Below are positions 13,722 through 14,677 of a DNA stretch of 14,677 nt, one piece after another; the first letter of the stretch is position 1; each line of letters starts with the position of its first letter. Source of the DNA: Acidobacteriota bacterium. Lineage in GTDB: Bacteria > Acidobacteriota > Terriglobia > Terriglobales > Acidobacteriaceae. The notes below the pieces were generated by a model. It searched no databases. It was given only the letters and a program-made list of their open reading frames with translations, and was not told the origin of the DNA. The stretch lies in assembly GCA_021781255.1 (NCBI GenBank), contig JAJXXG010000791.1, forward strand, positions 1 to 14,677, written 5' to 3'. A program made the position numbers and the translations under genes.

Positions 13722-14411
13722 ATGTCAGTGCTAGAAGCTGTCAAGCAAGAATCGGCCACCGTCGCCTCCGATCCCGTCGTCGCTGCGCATCTGCCGCGCC
13801 TCGGCATGTCCGCCCCGCTCTTTGAGGCCGTCACCACCCACGGCAAAATCCGCCTCGAAGACTTCCGCGGCGGCTGGGTCGTCCTCTTCTCTCACCCCGC
13901 CGACTTCACTCCCGTCTGCACCACGGAGTTCCTCGCCTTCGCCCAGATCGCGCCCGAGCTGCACAAGCGCAACACCGAGCTGCTCGGCCTCAGCATCGAC
14001 AGCACCAGCTCCCACATCGCCTGGGTCCGCAACATCAAGGAGAAGTTCGGCGTCGACATCCCGTTCCCCATCATCGCCGACTCCAACAAGCAGGTTGCCA
14101 CCCTCTACGGCATGATCATGCCCGGTGAAAGCACCACGGAAACCAGCCGCTGCGTCTTCATCATCGATCCCGCCGGCGTCCTCCGCGCCATGATCTACTA
14201 CCCCCTCACCACCGGCCGCAACACCGACGAGATTCTCCGCGTCATCGACGCGCTGCAGACCACCGACAAGCATCGCGTCGCCACCCCCGCCAACTGGCAC
14301 GCCGGCGACAAGGTCATCGTGCCGCCGCCCGCCACCATGGAAGAGGTGGACGCCCGCCTCAACGCCGGCTACGAATGCACCGACTGGTACTTCTGCAAGA
14401 AGGCTGTTTAG
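13722..14411 (+). CDS. Peroxiredoxin, Prx6 (1-Cys) subfamily
   Basis: This thiol peroxidase reduces hydrogen peroxide and organic hydroperoxides in the cytoplasm. The 229-residue protein carries the Prx6 active-site block HPADFTPVCTTEF (58-70), with peroxidatic Cys66 and the conserved Pro59 and Thr63. It continues through ELLGLSIDSTSSHIAWVRNI, FPIIADSNKQVATLYGMI, SRCVFIIDPAGVLRAMIYYP and the Prx6-type C-terminal domain (WHAGDKVIVPP at 192-202). Arg143 is the expected active-site arginine. Two further cysteines near the end (Cys219 and Cys225 in CTDWYFC) resemble the paired C-terminal cysteines of archaeal-type Prx6 enzymes and could act as resolving residues. ATG at 13722 has AAAGGGG about eight bases upstream; an upstream in-frame start near 13608 lies before the promoter start and is rejected. 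It shares an operon with the small protein that starts 13 bases after its stop. Confidence 0.95.
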   Translation: MSVLEAVKQESATVASDPVVAAHLPRLGMSAPLFEAVTTHGKIRLEDFRGGWVVLFSHPADFTPVCTTEFLAFAQIAPELHKRNTELLGLSIDSTSSHIAWVRNIKEKFGVDIPFPIIADSNKQVATLYGMIMPGESTTETSRCVFIIDPAGVLRAMIYYPLTTGRNTDEILRVIDALQTTDKHRVATPANWHAGDKVIVPPPATMEEVDARLNAGYECTDWYFCKKAV

Positions 14412-14424
14412 GAGGAAGCTCGTC

Positions 14425-14677
14425 ATGGCCTGTATCGGCAGTCAGGGGGAGTTGACCGAGTCCGCCCGCAGGATGCTCGCGGCCCTCGCTCCCCCCGCAA
14501 CCCCTGAGGACGTAGCCGCGCACACCGGCCTGCCGCTCTTCCGCGTGCGCGCCGGCCTGCGCGAAATGGCAGAGGCCGAACTGGTCCAGGCGCAGGACGG
14601 CCCTACGCCGCAACCGAGCGCGGCCTCTCGTTCCTCTCCCGTTAGCAAGCACCCATCCGGACGCGGGCCATGCCCAA
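14425..14677 (+). CDS. Small winged-helix-like protein downstream of the peroxiredoxin, probably frameshifted (runs to window edge)
   Basis: The first 55 residues (MACIGSQGELTESARRML, then ATPEDVAAHTGLPLFRVRAGLREMAEAELV) look like a compact winged-helix/MarR-like DNA-binding fold: helix, helix, then a recognition helix at LPLFRVRAGLREM. AGGAGG lies nine bases before the ATG, and its first bases are the TAG stop of the peroxiredoxin, so translation is likely coupled. Read literally, the frame goes on as an unstructured Pro/Ser-rich tail and is still open at the window edge. Shifting by one base near 14590-14600 instead gives GRPYAATERGLSFLSR and a stop at 14643-14645, which is the natural end of such a wing. 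A one-base deletion or a sequence error there is likely. A redox-linked regulatory role is only inferred from its neighbour. Confidence 0.6.
   Translation, partial: MACIGSQGELTESARRMLAALAPPATPEDVAAHTGLPLFRVRAGLREMAEAELVQAQDGPTPQPSAASRSSPVSKHPSGRGPCP

Noticed and set aside
1..14677. tRNA, rRNA, CRISPR array, insertion sequence or attachment site
   Set aside because: I looked for cloverleaf patterns, regularly spaced repeats, transposase motifs and terminal inverted repeats and saw none that convinced me.

Overview
The window looks like a chromosomal segment of an Acidobacteriota member of the Terriglobia/Acidobacteriaceae type. The evidence is high GC content, a roughly 1,180-residue TonB-dependent receptor with an N-terminal carboxypeptidase-regulatory-like domain (the Oar-like type abundant in that phylum), a lone LacI regulator next to it, a GH16 lipoprotein with a chitobiase-type beta-sandwich domain, and a DUF4382/DUF5666-like lipoprotein. 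Taxonomy is inferred from gene content only.

Layout. (1) 1-1717, minus: N-terminal two thirds of a secreted LamG + glycoside hydrolase family 2 protein, running off the left edge. (2) 1836-2358, plus: a decayed TPR-to-ASPIC/UnbV (CRTAC1-type) gene remnant with a large internal deletion and a frame change. (3) 2387-2545, minus: a possible small membrane protein, then the gltA terminator and citrate synthase gltA (2713-3999), whose long upstream region holds two Crp-like palindromes. (4) 4371-9254, minus: a polysaccharide uptake and hydrolysis unit, TonB receptor followed by GH16 lipoprotein, closed by an intrinsic terminator. A divergent LacI regulator (9449-10525, plus) shares with it a 194-bp control region carrying two TAAACC-type operators. 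(5) 10566-11808, minus: an FmdB-type zinc-ribbon protein, a secreted helical protein and a secreted Cys/Met-rich protein. A Met/Gly-rich lipoprotein (12042-13493) is divergent from them. (6) 13722 to the right edge, plus: a 1-Cys/Prx6-type peroxiredoxin, tightly followed by a small winged-helix-like protein that seems frameshifted.

How it works together. The receptor, GH16 enzyme and LacI repressor form a self-contained beta-glucan (laminarin/lichenan-like) acquisition unit with no SusD-like partner in view. The most striking signal is regulatory. The motif GTGA-N6-TCAC occurs five times by eye, all five in intergenic regions upstream of genes: two at gltA, two between the divergent Cys-rich and Met-rich exported proteins, and one (a perfect TGTGA-N6-TCACA) at the peroxiredoxin. 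At the peroxiredoxin the palindrome is centred exactly 41.5 bp upstream of the start predicted from a perfect TATAAT box, which is class II Crp geometry. This suggests a Crp/Fnr-family regulon linking citrate synthase, peroxide defence and a cell-envelope, possibly metal-handling, module.
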